Positions 17,579 to 26,366 of a stretch of DNA of 38,682 nt are shown here, one piece after another. The first letter of the stretch is position 1. Each line of letters opens with the position of its first letter. The position numbers and the translations under genes were made by a program. The notes under the pieces are model-generated. The model did no database searches. It worked only from the letters and a program-made list of their open reading frames with translations, and was not told where the DNA came from. The stretch lies in contig CANNIZ010000044.1 in NCBI GenBank assembly GCA_947505245.1, positions 1-38,682 on the forward strand. The letters run 5' to 3'. This DNA comes from Pseudomonadota bacterium (GTDB lineage: Bacteria; Myxococcota_A; UBA796; GCA-2862545).

Positions 17579-19498
17579 GTGAAGATTGGAACCGCCCCCC
17601 GCTGGATGCTCGCCGTCGCCCTCGCGATGGCCGTCCCCGTCGTGTTCATCAACACGGTGGACGCTGCGTTCGCGAAGGACACGTTCGCTGCGGGCGATGT
17701 CGTCGAGGTCGACGTCAAGGGCTCGTGGTACCCCGCCAAGGTGATGGACGTCCTCGCGGACGGCTTCTGGGTGCGGTTCGACGGCTACAACGCGGACTAC
17801 GACAACGTGTTCCCCGAGGCGAGCCTGCGCACGCCGAAGGACGGCAACACCGGCGCGAAGCTCGGCGCGCTGGCCGCGGCGGCGACGAAGTCGGCCACGG
17901 GGGTGTCGGTCGGGAGCGGCGGCGGCGGGAAGACGTCCGTTGCGTCGTTGCCTCCCCTCTCGCGGTCCGGTTGGGCGCCGCCGAGCGCCACACCCGCGCC
18001 CACCGAATCGGCACCCGCCGAAGCCCCCGCCCAGGGCAGCCGCGCCGGCAACGGTGGCGGCTCGACGGCGGCGGCCCCCGCGGCGGCGCCCGCGATCGCT
18101 GCCACACTCGCGATCCCCGCGTTCCATCCCCAATACCCGGACATCGCGTTCCGCATTGGTGATCCGGTCGAGGTGATCGAGAACGGCAAGTGGTACCGGG
18201 GTCTGATCACCAACTTCGACTTTCCAAATCGGCCGTTCACCGTGAACATGGAGCTCTACGAAATGGACCGCTGGTGGCCCACGACCGAGGTCCGGACCGT
18301 CGCGGGGTACGACTACGCCAAGCTTCCGTCGACGTCGTCGATCGGCAAAGACGGCGCGTGGCACGAAGGTGACCAGATCCAGGCCCAGTACCGGTGGTCG
18401 GTGAACAACTACTGGGGCGATGGCGTCGTGGTGTCCGTCGACGGCGACAACTATTACGTCTACCTGCCCGAAGGCACCGGAACCACAGGCCAGAACTACA
18501 TGTGGCGACACTCGGATCGCGTGCGCAACCCCGGCGGCAACAAGACCGGCTGGGACGAAGCACCCGATTCTTCCGGCCAGCGCGCCGCGTACAGCGCCGC
18601 CGTCAGCGCCGCGGGCTGCGCTGACCCCGGAGGCAAGAACGCGACCGCATCGTTCCCGTTCCTCTGGTACTACGACCACAGCTTCGATCGGCTGGTGTAC
18701 GGCGTCAGCGTGTACCAGATCCCCGAGTCGTCGGTTTCGGCTGCGTTCGAGGCCTACAAGTGCCTGGGGCCCGTGGCGTCGAAGTACACCAACCTTCCGA
18801 GCGACGGCGTGCCCTACGACGACGCCATCCCCACGAACGTGCAGGCGGGTTTCCTCGCCAACGCCTCGTCGATCATGAAGAACGCGATGGTGGAGGACGT
18901 GAAACACGCGCTGCTCGCGATGGTGATCTACGAGGGGACCTACACGCCCGGCGGTGCTGCGACGAACCTCGCCTACAAAGACGGCCTCGAACGCGTCAAA
19001 CGGAAGATCGAGGCCGACGGCGGTGTGACGAAGATGGCTGGCGCCTTGCGTCTGGTCGGCGAGACGATCGCTTACCCGTGGGATGTGCTCGAAGCGCGCT
19101 GGGGTCCAGCCCAGCAGGGCCTGATCGACTACGCGGCCACCCAGTCCCCGAGCATCGACAGCATCGAGGGCTACACCACGTCGTTCACGTTCACGGACGC
19201 CCGAATCGAGGGCCTCGCGAAGACGGCAGCCCTGAAGGCTCACCCCGGGGGCAGCGTGCTCGCTTCCCACACGGATTCGGCCTCGCTCGTCGTGATCAAG
19301 GACGACTACGGCGTCCCAACGTACCGCTACACGTACGTCGGCATGTTGCTCAAAGACCCCGCGATGATCACGTGCGCAAAGGTCGCGTACCGCTACCGCG
19401 AGGACTACGCGGGCAACGGAGCCTACAGCGCCGGCTTCGTCGACCGGTTCGGCGCGTACTCGATGGCTTCGGTGGACGACTACGCCAAGTGCCCGTAG
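17579..19498 (+). CDS. Secreted protein with three Tudor/SH3-like repeats and an unknown C-terminal domain
   Basis: A 639-residue exported protein. GTG 17579 is preceded by GGAGGAAC, and the N-terminus (MLAVALAMAVPVVFINTVDA) is a signal peptide. There are three small beta-barrel-like repeats: residues about 38-80 (GDVVEVDVKGSWYPAKVMDV), 195-240 (GDPVEVIENGKWYRGLITNF) and 260-315 (GDQIQAQYRWSVNNYWGDGV). Each has the V-x-x-x-G-x-W-Y/W-x-G/A-x-V pattern of Tudor-knot/agenet-type domains. A Ser/Gly/Ala/Pro-rich linker joins the first two. The C-terminal 300 residues, with several Cys, match nothing I recognise. Its stop is one nucleotide from the convergent GH31 stop. Function unknown. Confidence 0.7.
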   Translation: MKIGTAPRWMLAVALAMAVPVVFINTVDAAFAKDTFAAGDVVEVDVKGSWYPAKVMDVLADGFWVRFDGYNADYDNVFPEASLRTPKDGNTGAKLGALAAAATKSATGVSVGSGGGGKTSVASLPPLSRSGWAPPSATPAPTESAPAEAPAQGSRAGNGGGSTAAAPAAAPAIAATLAIPAFHPQYPDIAFRIGDPVEVIENGKWYRGLITNFDFPNRPFTVNMELYEMDRWWPTTEVRTVAGYDYAKLPSTSSIGKDGAWHEGDQIQAQYRWSVNNYWGDGVVVSVDGDNYYVYLPEGTGTTGQNYMWRHSDRVRNPGGNKTGWDEAPDSSGQRAAYSAAVSAAGCADPGGKNATASFPFLWYYDHSFDRLVYGVSVYQIPESSVSAAFEAYKCLGPVASKYTNLPSDGVPYDDAIPTNVQAGFLANASSIMKNAMVEDVKHALLAMVIYEGTYTPGGAATNLAYKDGLERVKRKIEADGGVTKMAGALRLVGETIAYPWDVLEARWGPAQQGLIDYAATQSPSIDSIEGYTTSFTFTDARIEGLAKTAALKAHPGGSVLASHTDSASLVVIKDDYGVPTYRYTYVGMLLKDPAMITCAKVAYRYREDYAGNGAYSAGFVDRFGAYSMASVDDYAKCP

Positions 19499-19499
19499 C

Positions 19500-21959
19500 T
19501 CACCAGGCCGCGTCGGCGCGGCCGCTCGACGCGAGCTGGACGATCACCATCCCACCGGCCTCATCGCTGGTGGTGGGATCTTCGACCACGCCGTCGATGG
19601 ATACGGCAGGCGGCACGTCGACGCCGACGAGCTCGAACACCACGCCCTGATCGAACACCGACCCGGCGTGGTACGTGACGTGCCAGCCCTGGTCGACGGT
19701 GAGTCGCGTGCCGTCGTACAGCGTGAACTCGCCGTGGGCAACGGGCCAGGCGCGCACGTACAGGACGCCGGCGTCGTTCGCGTACGACTCGACGCCCGCG
19801 TCGGAGGCCGGCGCCAACGTGTCGATCGTGGGCCGCAGCAGCGGCACGATGCCGCCGGCGCGCAGGTACAGCGGCAGCTTGCCGAGGGGAGCGTCCACCG
19901 TGAACGTGCCGGGGCCGCGCAGCACCTCGCCGGTGAACCAGTCGATCCACGCGCCGCTGGGGACGGGCACGTCGCGCGTCACGGCGCCCGCGCGCATCAC
20001 GGGCGCGACGAGCAGGTCGTCGCCGAGGAAGTAGGTGTCGCTCGGATGCAGGCCCGTCTCCGGGTGCGCGAGGCCGAACGCGCGCACGCTCGGCCGACCG
20101 GTCGTGCGGAGCGCGTTCGCGTGGGTCCAGGTGTACGGGAACAGGCGCAGGTGCAGGCGCGTGTAGTCGCGGTACCAGCCGAGCATCTCGGCGTCGAAGC
20201 CGTTCGCTTCCGTGAACTCCCACGCGACGTCGCTCGAGGCGACGCCGATCTGCATCGCAGCCGACAGCGCGGTCTGCTCGAACCAGCGCGTGAACGTCTC
20301 CTTGTTCGGCGGCGAGTGCCGATAGCCGCCCGTGTCCGACGCATAGAACGGGTAGCCTGACGCCTGCACGGACAGGCCCGTCGCGAGCGACGCCTCGAGG
20401 CCGCCGACCGAGGTGTACACGTCGCCGTCGCGCTCCACCTCCTCGCCCGCGGCGGATAGCGACGCGTCGAGGTCGCCGGGCCAGATGATGCAGCCGTTGA
20501 CCTGCTCGCCCCACGTCCCCGTGCGGCAGAGCAGGAACCCGCCGTCCGCGGGCAACGTCGCCCGGTAGGTGGCGTGGTAGGCGCGCGTGTAGCCCTTGTG
20601 CATCGTGCGCTCGTCGCTGCCGTCTCCGAAGGTCCACGGCAGGCGATTGCCGTTGAGGCCGACGATCACGTCCTCAGCGAAGTCGAGCTTGTAGCCCTCG
20701 ACGCCCATCGACGTGTAGTTGCCGAGCAGCCCGCGCCACCACGCGACCGCGTCTTGGTTCGTGAGGTCGAGCAGCGGCCCCCAGTCGGTGAGCGGCGGCG
20801 GGTGCTGAGGCGGGTAGAAGCCGTGGGACTCCGCGTAGGCGCTGTTGACGGCGGCATCGTCGGGGTCGGCGTAGGGCGTGTGCCACAGCGCCATCCGGAA
20901 GCCAGCCGCGTGGGCGGCGTCGATCATGGCCTGCGCGTCGGTGAATTTGGCGGGGTCGAAGTCGAAGGTATTGACCCCGGTCGCGTACGGCCGGTCGATC
21001 CATATGCCCGAACACGGAAGATCGAGGTCGCGCATGGCGGCGAGATCACCTTCCACTTGAGCCTGCGACTCGTTCTCGTTCCGCCACACGAGCGGCCCCG
21101 TCGCCCACGGCGCGGGCAGCGCCGGAAAGCCCGTCGTCTGGTAGTACGCGAGGTAGACGTCGAGCGGATCGGCCGCCTCGTAGAGGTGGAACGCGAGCCC
21201 GGCGCCCGACGCCTCGCCCGTGCCGACGGTCGCGGTCACCACGTTCGGCGCGCTCGTCGCGACGTCGAACACGGCCGGGTGGTCGTCTGCGACGAGCAGG
21301 CCCCAGCCCGACGTCCCGACGATCAGCGGCACGGGGACGTGCGCTTCATTGTACCCGGACCCGCTCGCCGGATCGACCTCGAGTTGCATCGCGCGACGCT
21401 TGCCGCGGTGGTTTGGACCGTCGAGGTGCTCGCCGAGGCCGTAGAACCCCTCCTCCCCGTCGACCGTCACCGACAGGCGAAAGTAGGCGATGTCCATGCC
21501 GGCGTCGGGGACGAGGCGCAGATCCCACGCGTGGCCTTCGGCGGGCATCACGCTGAGCGTCGCGTCGCCGTCTTCGAACCCGAGCACGACGTCGAAGCCC
21601 GACTCATCCCCCGTGACCGCCGCGGAACGCGCGGCGAGATAGCGGGCGCCTGCGTCTTCGAACCACGGGTCGTAGCTCGACAGGTCGTCGTACCCCTGCA
21701 CCACGCCGACCTCGACGCCGGCGAGCGGGAGTACGAGGCGATCGCGTCCACCGACCGAGAGCACGAGCGCCTCGCGCACCTCGTCCCACACGATCGCGGT
21801 TCCGGACGGGGTGGGTTCGACAGGTTTGCAGGCCAACAACGCGAGAGCGAGCACCACGCCTCCAGTCCCGCCGACTATCGCCGCCGACGGCGCAGCGCGA
21901 CGAGCGCCGCGACCAGCATGCCTGCGAGCGGGTCTGGGCGCGCGGTCCCACAGCCGCAC
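19500..21959 (-). CDS. Glycoside hydrolase family 31 lipoprotein
   Basis: An 819-residue GH31 enzyme (alpha-glucosidase/alpha-xylosidase clan). The catalytic nucleophile is D426 in EGYKLDFAED and the acid/base is D496 in IIWPGDLDAS, 70 residues apart as usual. The substrate-shaping segments LVWRNENESQAQVEGDL and CSGIWIDRPYATGVNTFDFD also fit, and a C-terminal beta-sandwich follows. The N-terminus has Arg-rich residues, a hydrophobic stretch and lipobox LLAC, indicating an outer-envelope lipoprotein. GTG 21959 is used. GTG 21857 has a nearer GGAGG but leaves a signal of about ten residues with no positive charge. With GTG 21959 the gene overlaps the upstream gene by 85 bp in another frame. Sugar specificity is unknown. 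Confidence 0.85.
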   Translation of the reverse strand: MRLWDRAPRPARRHAGRGARRAAPSAAIVGGTGGVVLALALLACKPVEPTPSGTAIVWDEVREALVLSVGGRDRLVLPLAGVEVGVVQGYDDLSSYDPWFEDAGARYLAARSAAVTGDESGFDVVLGFEDGDATLSVMPAEGHAWDLRLVPDAGMDIAYFRLSVTVDGEEGFYGLGEHLDGPNHRGKRRAMQLEVDPASGSGYNEAHVPVPLIVGTSGWGLLVADDHPAVFDVATSAPNVVTATVGTGEASGAGLAFHLYEAADPLDVYLAYYQTTGFPALPAPWATGPLVWRNENESQAQVEGDLAAMRDLDLPCSGIWIDRPYATGVNTFDFDPAKFTDAQAMIDAAHAAGFRMALWHTPYADPDDAAVNSAYAESHGFYPPQHPPPLTDWGPLLDLTNQDAVAWWRGLLGNYTSMGVEGYKLDFAEDVIVGLNGNRLPWTFGDGSDERTMHKGYTRAYHATYRATLPADGGFLLCRTGTWGEQVNGCIIWPGDLDASLSAAGEEVERDGDVYTSVGGLEASLATGLSVQASGYPFYASDTGGYRHSPPNKETFTRWFEQTALSAAMQIGVASSDVAWEFTEANGFDAEMLGWYRDYTRLHLRLFPYTWTHANALRTTGRPSVRAFGLAHPETGLHPSDTYFLGDDLLVAPVMRAGAVTRDVPVPSGAWIDWFTGEVLRGPGTFTVDAPLGKLPLYLRAGGIVPLLRPTIDTLAPASDAGVESYANDAGVLYVRAWPVAHGEFTLYDGTRLTVDQGWHVTYHAGSVFDQGVVFELVGVDVPPAVSIDGVVEDPTTSDEAGGMVIVQLASSGRADAAW

Positions 21960-23821
21960 GCCTCGCCAGGGACGTCGACCACATCGGTGTCATCGACGGG
22001 ATCGACCCACGGACGATCGGCGGCGGCCGGGTCGGTGTCCACCAACGTGTCCGTGTCCACCGACGTGTCCGTGTCCACCGACGTGTCCGTATGCACCGAC
22101 GTGTCCGTATGCACCGACGTGTCCGTATGCACCGACGTGTCGATCGCGGTGTCATCCGTGTCGGGAGGGATAGCGTCGACGCCATCGCAGTCCTGGTCGA
22201 TGCCGTCACCCGGCACGTCGACCGCGCCGGGAAATCGCAGCCCGTCGAAGTCGTCGCAGTCGTCGCCAAGGTCGATCATGTCGGACGACGGCCGCGAACA
22301 CCCATCCTCGCGCGTCGCGGCATCGCCGTGCTGGTCGGCGTCGCGATCCTGGTACCACGCAATCACCAACAGGCCTTCGTCGACGAGCAAGTTGCAGTTC
22401 TGGTCGCGTTTGTCGCACGTCTCGGGCGCGCCCGGAAACACGGCCCCATCGAGATCATCGCAGTCCGACGAGTCGAGCACGCGTCCCGTCGGCTGCTTGC
22501 AGGCCGAGAACGTGTCCGTCTTGTCTCCGAACCCGTCCGCGTCCCCGTCGGCGTACCACAGCAAGAACAACAGACCGTCGTCCGGCGTGTTGTCGCAATC
22601 CTGATCGACGCCGTCGCAGACCTCGGAAGCACCGGGGTGGCGCGCCGTGTCGTTGTCGGCGCAGTCGCCGGCCGTGAGGACCGTCGCAGGGATCGGGCTG
22701 CACGAGCTCACCGCGGTCGCCGCGTTTCCGAACCCGTCCCCGTCGCCGTCGACGTAGTACGTCGTGAACACCAGCCCGTCGTCAGGCGTCCCGTCGCAGT
22801 CGTCGTCCTTGCCGTTGCAGGCCTCCACCGCGCCGGGGTTGACTGCAAACACGGCGTCATCGCAGTCCGATCCGTCCTTGGTCATGCCGGTGCTGACGAC
22901 ACAATCGGTGGTGGCGACGACCTTGCTGCCGAAGCCGTCCCCGTCGACGTCCGGGTGCACGACGAAGCCGTTGGTGGCGTCGGAGCCATCGGTGAGCAGG
23001 TCGCAGTCGTCGTCGACGCCGTTGCAGACCTCGATCGCCGTGGACGCGATCGCCGCGTTCGTGTCGGCGCAGTCGCCGCCCTTTCCGAAGGACTTGGCTC
23101 CGTCGCCGTCACCATCCTGGTCATAGTCGTTCTTCCCATCGCAGTTCTTGTCGATCCCGTCGTACCAGGTGTCAGCCGCGCCGGGGTGCACGGCCGCGTC
23201 GTTGTCGTTGCAGTCGTCCACGTCGGACCGGTAGCCGTCCCAGTCCTTGTCGAGGCTGGTCGCCGGGACAAACGACGCCACGGGTGTGATCGCCACCTCG
23301 TCGAACGCCGCCTGCGCGCCGGCCCCCCAGGTCGCGTCCATCACCATGCGCACCGTCACCGACGTGCCCGTAGCGGTGAAGCGGCAGTAGACGAATTGCC
23401 ACTGCGCGCGCGCGTTCACGCCCGACCCGCAATCGCCGATGCCCCCATCGAACTGCGTGTAGTTCTGGTCGGCCAGGTCGAGGTAGACGTTTCCGGTGTT
23501 GGTCCCGCTTCGCCAGAGGAAGCCCGACAGGACGTAGTCCTGGCCCGCCACCGTGGTCGCGGTGTTCGTCATCGGAACACCGGTCGTCCAGCCGGCGACG
23601 TTTACGAGCCCACCGGCCCACGAGCCCGCGTACTTCCACGTCGCCTGGCGCCCCAGCTTCGTTCGGTCGCCCTCGTTCCACGTCTGGGCGTCGTTTGCGC
23701 CGTTCGTACCTTGGGTCTCGACCCCACCGTTCGGCAGCAGGGTGTACGTCCCGTTCGCCGAGAACGGCGCGGTCAACGTCTGGGTCGCGTGGGCCGCGGC
23801 GACCAGGAGCAGGTCGAGCAA
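21875..23821 (-). CDS. Surface protein with MopE-type metal-binding repeats and MYXO-CTERM tail
   Basis: 648 residues from TTG 23821, chosen because GGAGG ends six bases ahead and the product begins MLDLLLVAAAHA, a short signal peptide. Residues about 15-180 look like a beta-sandwich carbohydrate-binding module (NGGVET, SVTVRMVMDATWG, AAFDEVAITP). Six repeats of the MopE/thrombospondin-3-like pattern follow: DxDxDGxG, GxDCxDxDxxxxPGAxE, then DGxDxDCD. Next come a (TSVHTD/TSVDTD) repeat and the C-terminus EACGCGTARPDPLAGMLVAA plus an RRRRR end. That tail is a MYXO-CTERM sorting signal, so the protein should be displayed on the outer surface. Calcium or copper binding is known for such repeats. 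It is probably co-transcribed with the GH31 gene. Confidence 0.85.
   Translation of the reverse strand: MLDLLLVAAAHATQTLTAPFSANGTYTLLPNGGVETQGTNGANDAQTWNEGDRTKLGRQATWKYAGSWAGGLVNVAGWTTGVPMTNTATTVAGQDYVLSGFLWRSGTNTGNVYLDLADQNYTQFDGGIGDCGSGVNARAQWQFVYCRFTATGTSVTVRMVMDATWGAGAQAAFDEVAITPVASFVPATSLDKDWDGYRSDVDDCNDNDAAVHPGAADTWYDGIDKNCDGKNDYDQDGDGDGAKSFGKGGDCADTNAAIASTAIEVCNGVDDDCDLLTDGSDATNGFVVHPDVDGDGFGSKVVATTDCVVSTGMTKDGSDCDDAVFAVNPGAVEACNGKDDDCDGTPDDGLVFTTYYVDGDGDGFGNAATAVSSCSPIPATVLTAGDCADNDTARHPGASEVCDGVDQDCDNTPDDGLLFLLWYADGDADGFGDKTDTFSACKQPTGRVLDSSDCDDLDGAVFPGAPETCDKRDQNCNLLVDEGLLVIAWYQDRDADQHGDAATREDGCSRPSSDMIDLGDDCDDFDGLRFPGAVDVPGDGIDQDCDGVDAIPPDTDDTAIDTSVHTDTSVHTDTSVHTDTSVDTDTSVDTDTLVDTDPAAADRPWVDPVDDTDVVDVPGEACGCGTARPDPLAGMLVAALVALRRRRR
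22035..22142. repeat. Six tandem 18-bp units within the surface-protein gene
   Basis: GTGTCC recurs at 22047, 22065, 22083, 22101 and 22119, and as GTGTCG at 22137. The unit is about 18 bp and encodes, on the minus strand, TSVHTD or TSVDTD. The three units nearest 22142 are almost identical, as expected from recent slippage. The stretch forms the spacer between the metal-binding repeats and the sorting tail. Confidence 0.85.
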
Positions 23822-23888
23822 CCGGTACCTCCGCCCGGTAGCGTACCCGACAGCGCGCGAGTCCGCGCGCAGCGGACCGAGCCCCCCT

Positions 23889-23950
23889 GAATTTCGCGGT
23901 TTCGCGAGCCAGCCGGTTCGAATTTCGAAAATGCGCGGGCCACTGGGATC
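23889..23950. repeat. Two tandem 31-bp units in a divergent promoter region
   Basis: The sequence from 23889 repeats at 23920 with 21 of 31 positions identical. The first eight bases (GAATTTCG) are exact, followed by shared CGCG, GCCA, GG and TC blocks in register. It lies in the 291-bp gap between the divergent surface-protein (start 23821) and YcaQ-like (start 24113) genes and is unusually AT-rich for this DNA. Paired operator sites are a reasonable guess. The rest of the gap holds a GTCCGC/GCGGAC hairpin near 23861-23876 and a 10-base direct repeat at 24031 and 24062. Confidence 0.5.
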
Positions 23951-24112
23951 CGACGGGGAGCGTTCTGTGAAAAGATGGCGTTCGTTCATTGCCGACGCCC
24001 AAGGCGCCGGGGGAAAACGAAGCTCGAGGGGGCTGGCTCCCACCCGAGCGAAATCCGGAGTGGCTGGCTCCGGTTGGTCCGGTGGAGGAGCCCCTCGCGC
24101 CATGGAGTCGAT

Positions 24113-25222
24113 GTGAACAGGCCTCTGACCCGCGATCAGGCGCGCGACTACCTCGTCGGGCACCACGGGCTGCGCGCGCCGCTCGGGAAGGGCCTGCCCG
24201 GCATCCACACGACGCTGCAGCGGCTGCGGTGCATCCAACTCGATCCCCTCGATCGGATCGGCACCAACGCCGATCTCGTCGTGCTCGCCCGCGTCGACGG
24301 GGCGAAGCGCGGCGACGTCCATCAGCTGCAGCCCGGACGCGCGTTCGAGCACTTCGCGAAGGAGCGCTGCCTGCTGCCCGCGTCAGCGTTCCCGTACTAC
24401 CGGGACCAGGCCGCGGAGACGCCGTGGTGGCGCTCTTCCGAGCGCATGAAGCGCCTCCCCGAGGGCGTCCTTGAGAAGGTGCTCGCCGAGGTCGAGGCCC
24501 ACGGACCGCTCTCCGCAGACGCCCTCGCCGACCACGGCAGCGTCGTGCCGATCGACTGGTCGGGGTGGAAGGGGACCGCGAAGGCCGCGACGATGGCGCT
24601 CGAGGTGCTGTGGACGCGTTGCAAGGTGGTCACGGCGGGACGGACGGCGCGCACGCGCATCTACGACGTGCCGCGCCGCGCGCTCGCCGAGGTACACGAC
24701 CACGACACCGACCTCTCGTTTGCCGAGTGGGCGCTGCTCGAACGGATCGAGGCGGCGGGCCTGCTGTCGGTGAACGCGGGCGCGCACTGGTCGATGTTGT
24801 CCGACGTCCGCACGTCCGATCTTCCCGCGAGCCTCGTGAAACGCAGGAAGATCGTCGAGGTGCAGATCGAGGGATCCCCGCGCCGCTACCTGGCGCCGAA
24901 GGGCTTCCTGGACCGGGAATACCCCGAAGACGACGGCCGCATGCGAATCCTCGGCCCGCTGGATCCGCTGATTTGGGACCGCAAGCTCGTGCAACAGGTC
25001 TGGGGCTTCGACTACGTGTGGGAGGTGTACAAGCCCGCCCACCAGCGAAAGTGGGGCTGGTACGTCGTTCCCCTGCTCCACCGCGGCCACCTCGTCGGAC
25101 GCATGGACGCGCGGGTCGAGGGCGGCGAGATCGTCATCGACCAGCGCTGGGTCGAAGACGGTCAGAAGCTCGACGAGCGCGCGTTCAAGGCCGCGATCGC
25201 GCGAGCTCAAACAGCACTATGA
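24113..25222 (+). CDS. YcaQ-family winged-helix DNA glycosylase
   Basis: A 369-residue member of the YcaQ/AlkX family (DUF1006), DNA glycosylases built from winged-helix domains that unhook interstrand crosslinks. The catalytic QxD motif is visible as CIQLDPLDRIG in the N-terminal third. The family block RILGPLDPLIWDRKLVQQVW with FDYVWEVYKP, and VVPLLHRGHLVGRMDARVEG near the C-terminus, are also typical. GTG 24113 is chosen because GGAG lies seven bases upstream and the sequence begins VNRPLTRDQARDYLVGHHGL, in line with relatives. Longer readings into the divergent region look non-coding. With alkC at 16420 it is the second alkylation-repair-type glycosylase in the window, though not adjacent. 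Confidence 0.82.
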   Translation: MNRPLTRDQARDYLVGHHGLRAPLGKGLPGIHTTLQRLRCIQLDPLDRIGTNADLVVLARVDGAKRGDVHQLQPGRAFEHFAKERCLLPASAFPYYRDQAAETPWWRSSERMKRLPEGVLEKVLAEVEAHGPLSADALADHGSVVPIDWSGWKGTAKAATMALEVLWTRCKVVTAGRTARTRIYDVPRRALAEVHDHDTDLSFAEWALLERIEAAGLLSVNAGAHWSMLSDVRTSDLPASLVKRRKIVEVQIEGSPRRYLAPKGFLDREYPEDDGRMRILGPLDPLIWDRKLVQQVWGFDYVWEVYKPAHQRKWGWYVVPLLHRGHLVGRMDARVEGGEIVIDQRWVEDGQKLDERAFKAAIARAQTAL

Positions 25223-25243
25223 ATGGCGCAAGGAGTAGCGGGC

Positions 25244-25343
25244 GCCGCTAGCGGCTTCGGCGGTCCGGAGCGCGCCGCGCGTAGGCCGCCCGACCGGTGG
25301 CTCGCGCCTGCTGCGACGCGCAGCGAGGCGGAGCCGAGCGAAG
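25244..25343. repeat. Short GC-rich intergenic stretch with palindromes
   Basis: This is the convergent gap between the YcaQ-like gene and the discoidin-like gene. It opens with the perfect 12-bp palindrome GCCGCTAGCGGC (25244-25255) and continues with several short C/G-rich inverted segments. There is no T-run, so it is not a classic terminator. No gene is seen in it. Confidence 0.4.
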
Positions 25344-26273
25344 TCACTCAGAAAAAGCAGCTTCCGAGATGCACAGGTCGTTGAATTCCTTGCCCTTCGC
25401 CACCGTCGTAAACGAAAGCTTCGCCGACGTTGTGTTGTGCGCCGGGAACGTGATCGCCTGCGACAACATCGAGTTCTTCAACACGAGCGACTCGGTGGAC
25501 CCATCGGCGAACTGAAGCGTAGCCGCAGTCGCGCGGTTCGCCTTCATCCAGAACGACATCGACGTGCCGATCCCGTTCACGACCGTGAGCTTGGACACGC
25601 TCGTGGGCGCGCCGAACTCGTAGGAGAGCCACTCGCCGGTGCCGTCACCGTCGCGGTTGGCCTCGCACCACATCGAGTCCGTGAGCCCGTCCTGCACGTT
25701 CGCGGGCTCGTAGCTGCCGTCCGTGTCTGAGGGGAGCGTGGACGACGCGGTGACCGCGCGCGCCACCGAGCGACCGTCGGTCTCGGCGTCGAACACCTGA
25801 ATCTCGGAGATCGACGTGTCGAGCCAGGTGGAGCCGTCGTACACACCTTTCAGCTTGATACGCACGGTGTTGGTCGTCTTTGGCGAAGGCAGCACGAACC
25901 GCTGGGCCTTCATCTCGTTCTTGAGCGCGAACACGTCCTTGGTGCCGTCCGCGTAGGAGATCTCGACCTCCTTCGGCCGGTTTCCACGCGCCCAGTAGTC
26001 GCCCGAGTACCACATGCCGGCGTACAACCGGATCTCGTGCACCTTCTTTGGCGCGCCGAGGTCGACCTCGACCCACGAGCCGAGCCCGCCGCCGGTCTCG
26101 CCTTCCACCCAGGCGGTGGAGAGCTTGCCGTCCGTCAGGCGCGCCGCGTCGTACGCGATCCCGTTCTCTTCGGGGTAGGTCGAACTCGCAGTCACTCCCG
26201 CAGGGGTCAGACGGCCCGCGAACGACGGTGTACAGAGCAGGAGCAGGGCGGCAACGAGCGGTCCGTGGAGCAT
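25344..26273 (-). CDS. Secreted protein with two discoidin-like (F5/8C, NADase-type glycan-binding) domains
   Basis: A 309-residue protein. ATG 26273 starts MLHGPLVAALLLLCTPSFAG, a clear Sec signal peptide. Two related beta-sandwich domains follow. Domain 1 (about 22-140) has VTASSTYPEENGIAYDAARL, DGKLSTAWVEGETGGGLGSW and EIRLYAGMW. Domain 2 (about 155-305) has VTASSTLPSDTDGSYEPANV, DGLTDSMWCEANRDGDGTGE and LTVVNGIG. The VTASST, DG...W and GxGxW signature is that of discoidin-type domains, common in myxobacterial secreted proteins and thought to bind glycans. There is no attached enzyme domain, so it is probably a binding protein. It diverges from the DapA-like gene. Confidence 0.7.
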   Translation of the reverse strand: MLHGPLVAALLLLCTPSFAGRLTPAGVTASSTYPEENGIAYDAARLTDGKLSTAWVEGETGGGLGSWVEVDLGAPKKVHEIRLYAGMWYSGDYWARGNRPKEVEISYADGTKDVFALKNEMKAQRFVLPSPKTTNTVRIKLKGVYDGSTWLDTSISEIQVFDAETDGRSVARAVTASSTLPSDTDGSYEPANVQDGLTDSMWCEANRDGDGTGEWLSYEFGAPTSVSKLTVVNGIGTSMSFWMKANRATAATLQFADGSTESLVLKNSMLSQAITFPAHNTTSAKLSFTTVAKGKEFNDLCISEAAFSE

Positions 26274-26366
26274 GAGCAACGCCTCGAGTGGGGCCGGATC
26301 TTGCAGACCCATCACCCCTGGTGTCAATGTGCAGAGCGCCGACACCCGGCGAAGGGGACACCTTCC

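Noticed and set aside
22035..22142. Tandem repeats considered as a CRISPR array
   Set aside because: Units are contiguous 18-mers without unique spacers, lie in frame inside a gene, and no cas genes are present.
24031..24071. GGCTGGCTCC direct repeat considered as an insertion-site duplication
   Set aside because: The copies are only 31 bases apart with no element between them, and the DNA around them shows no inverted ends.
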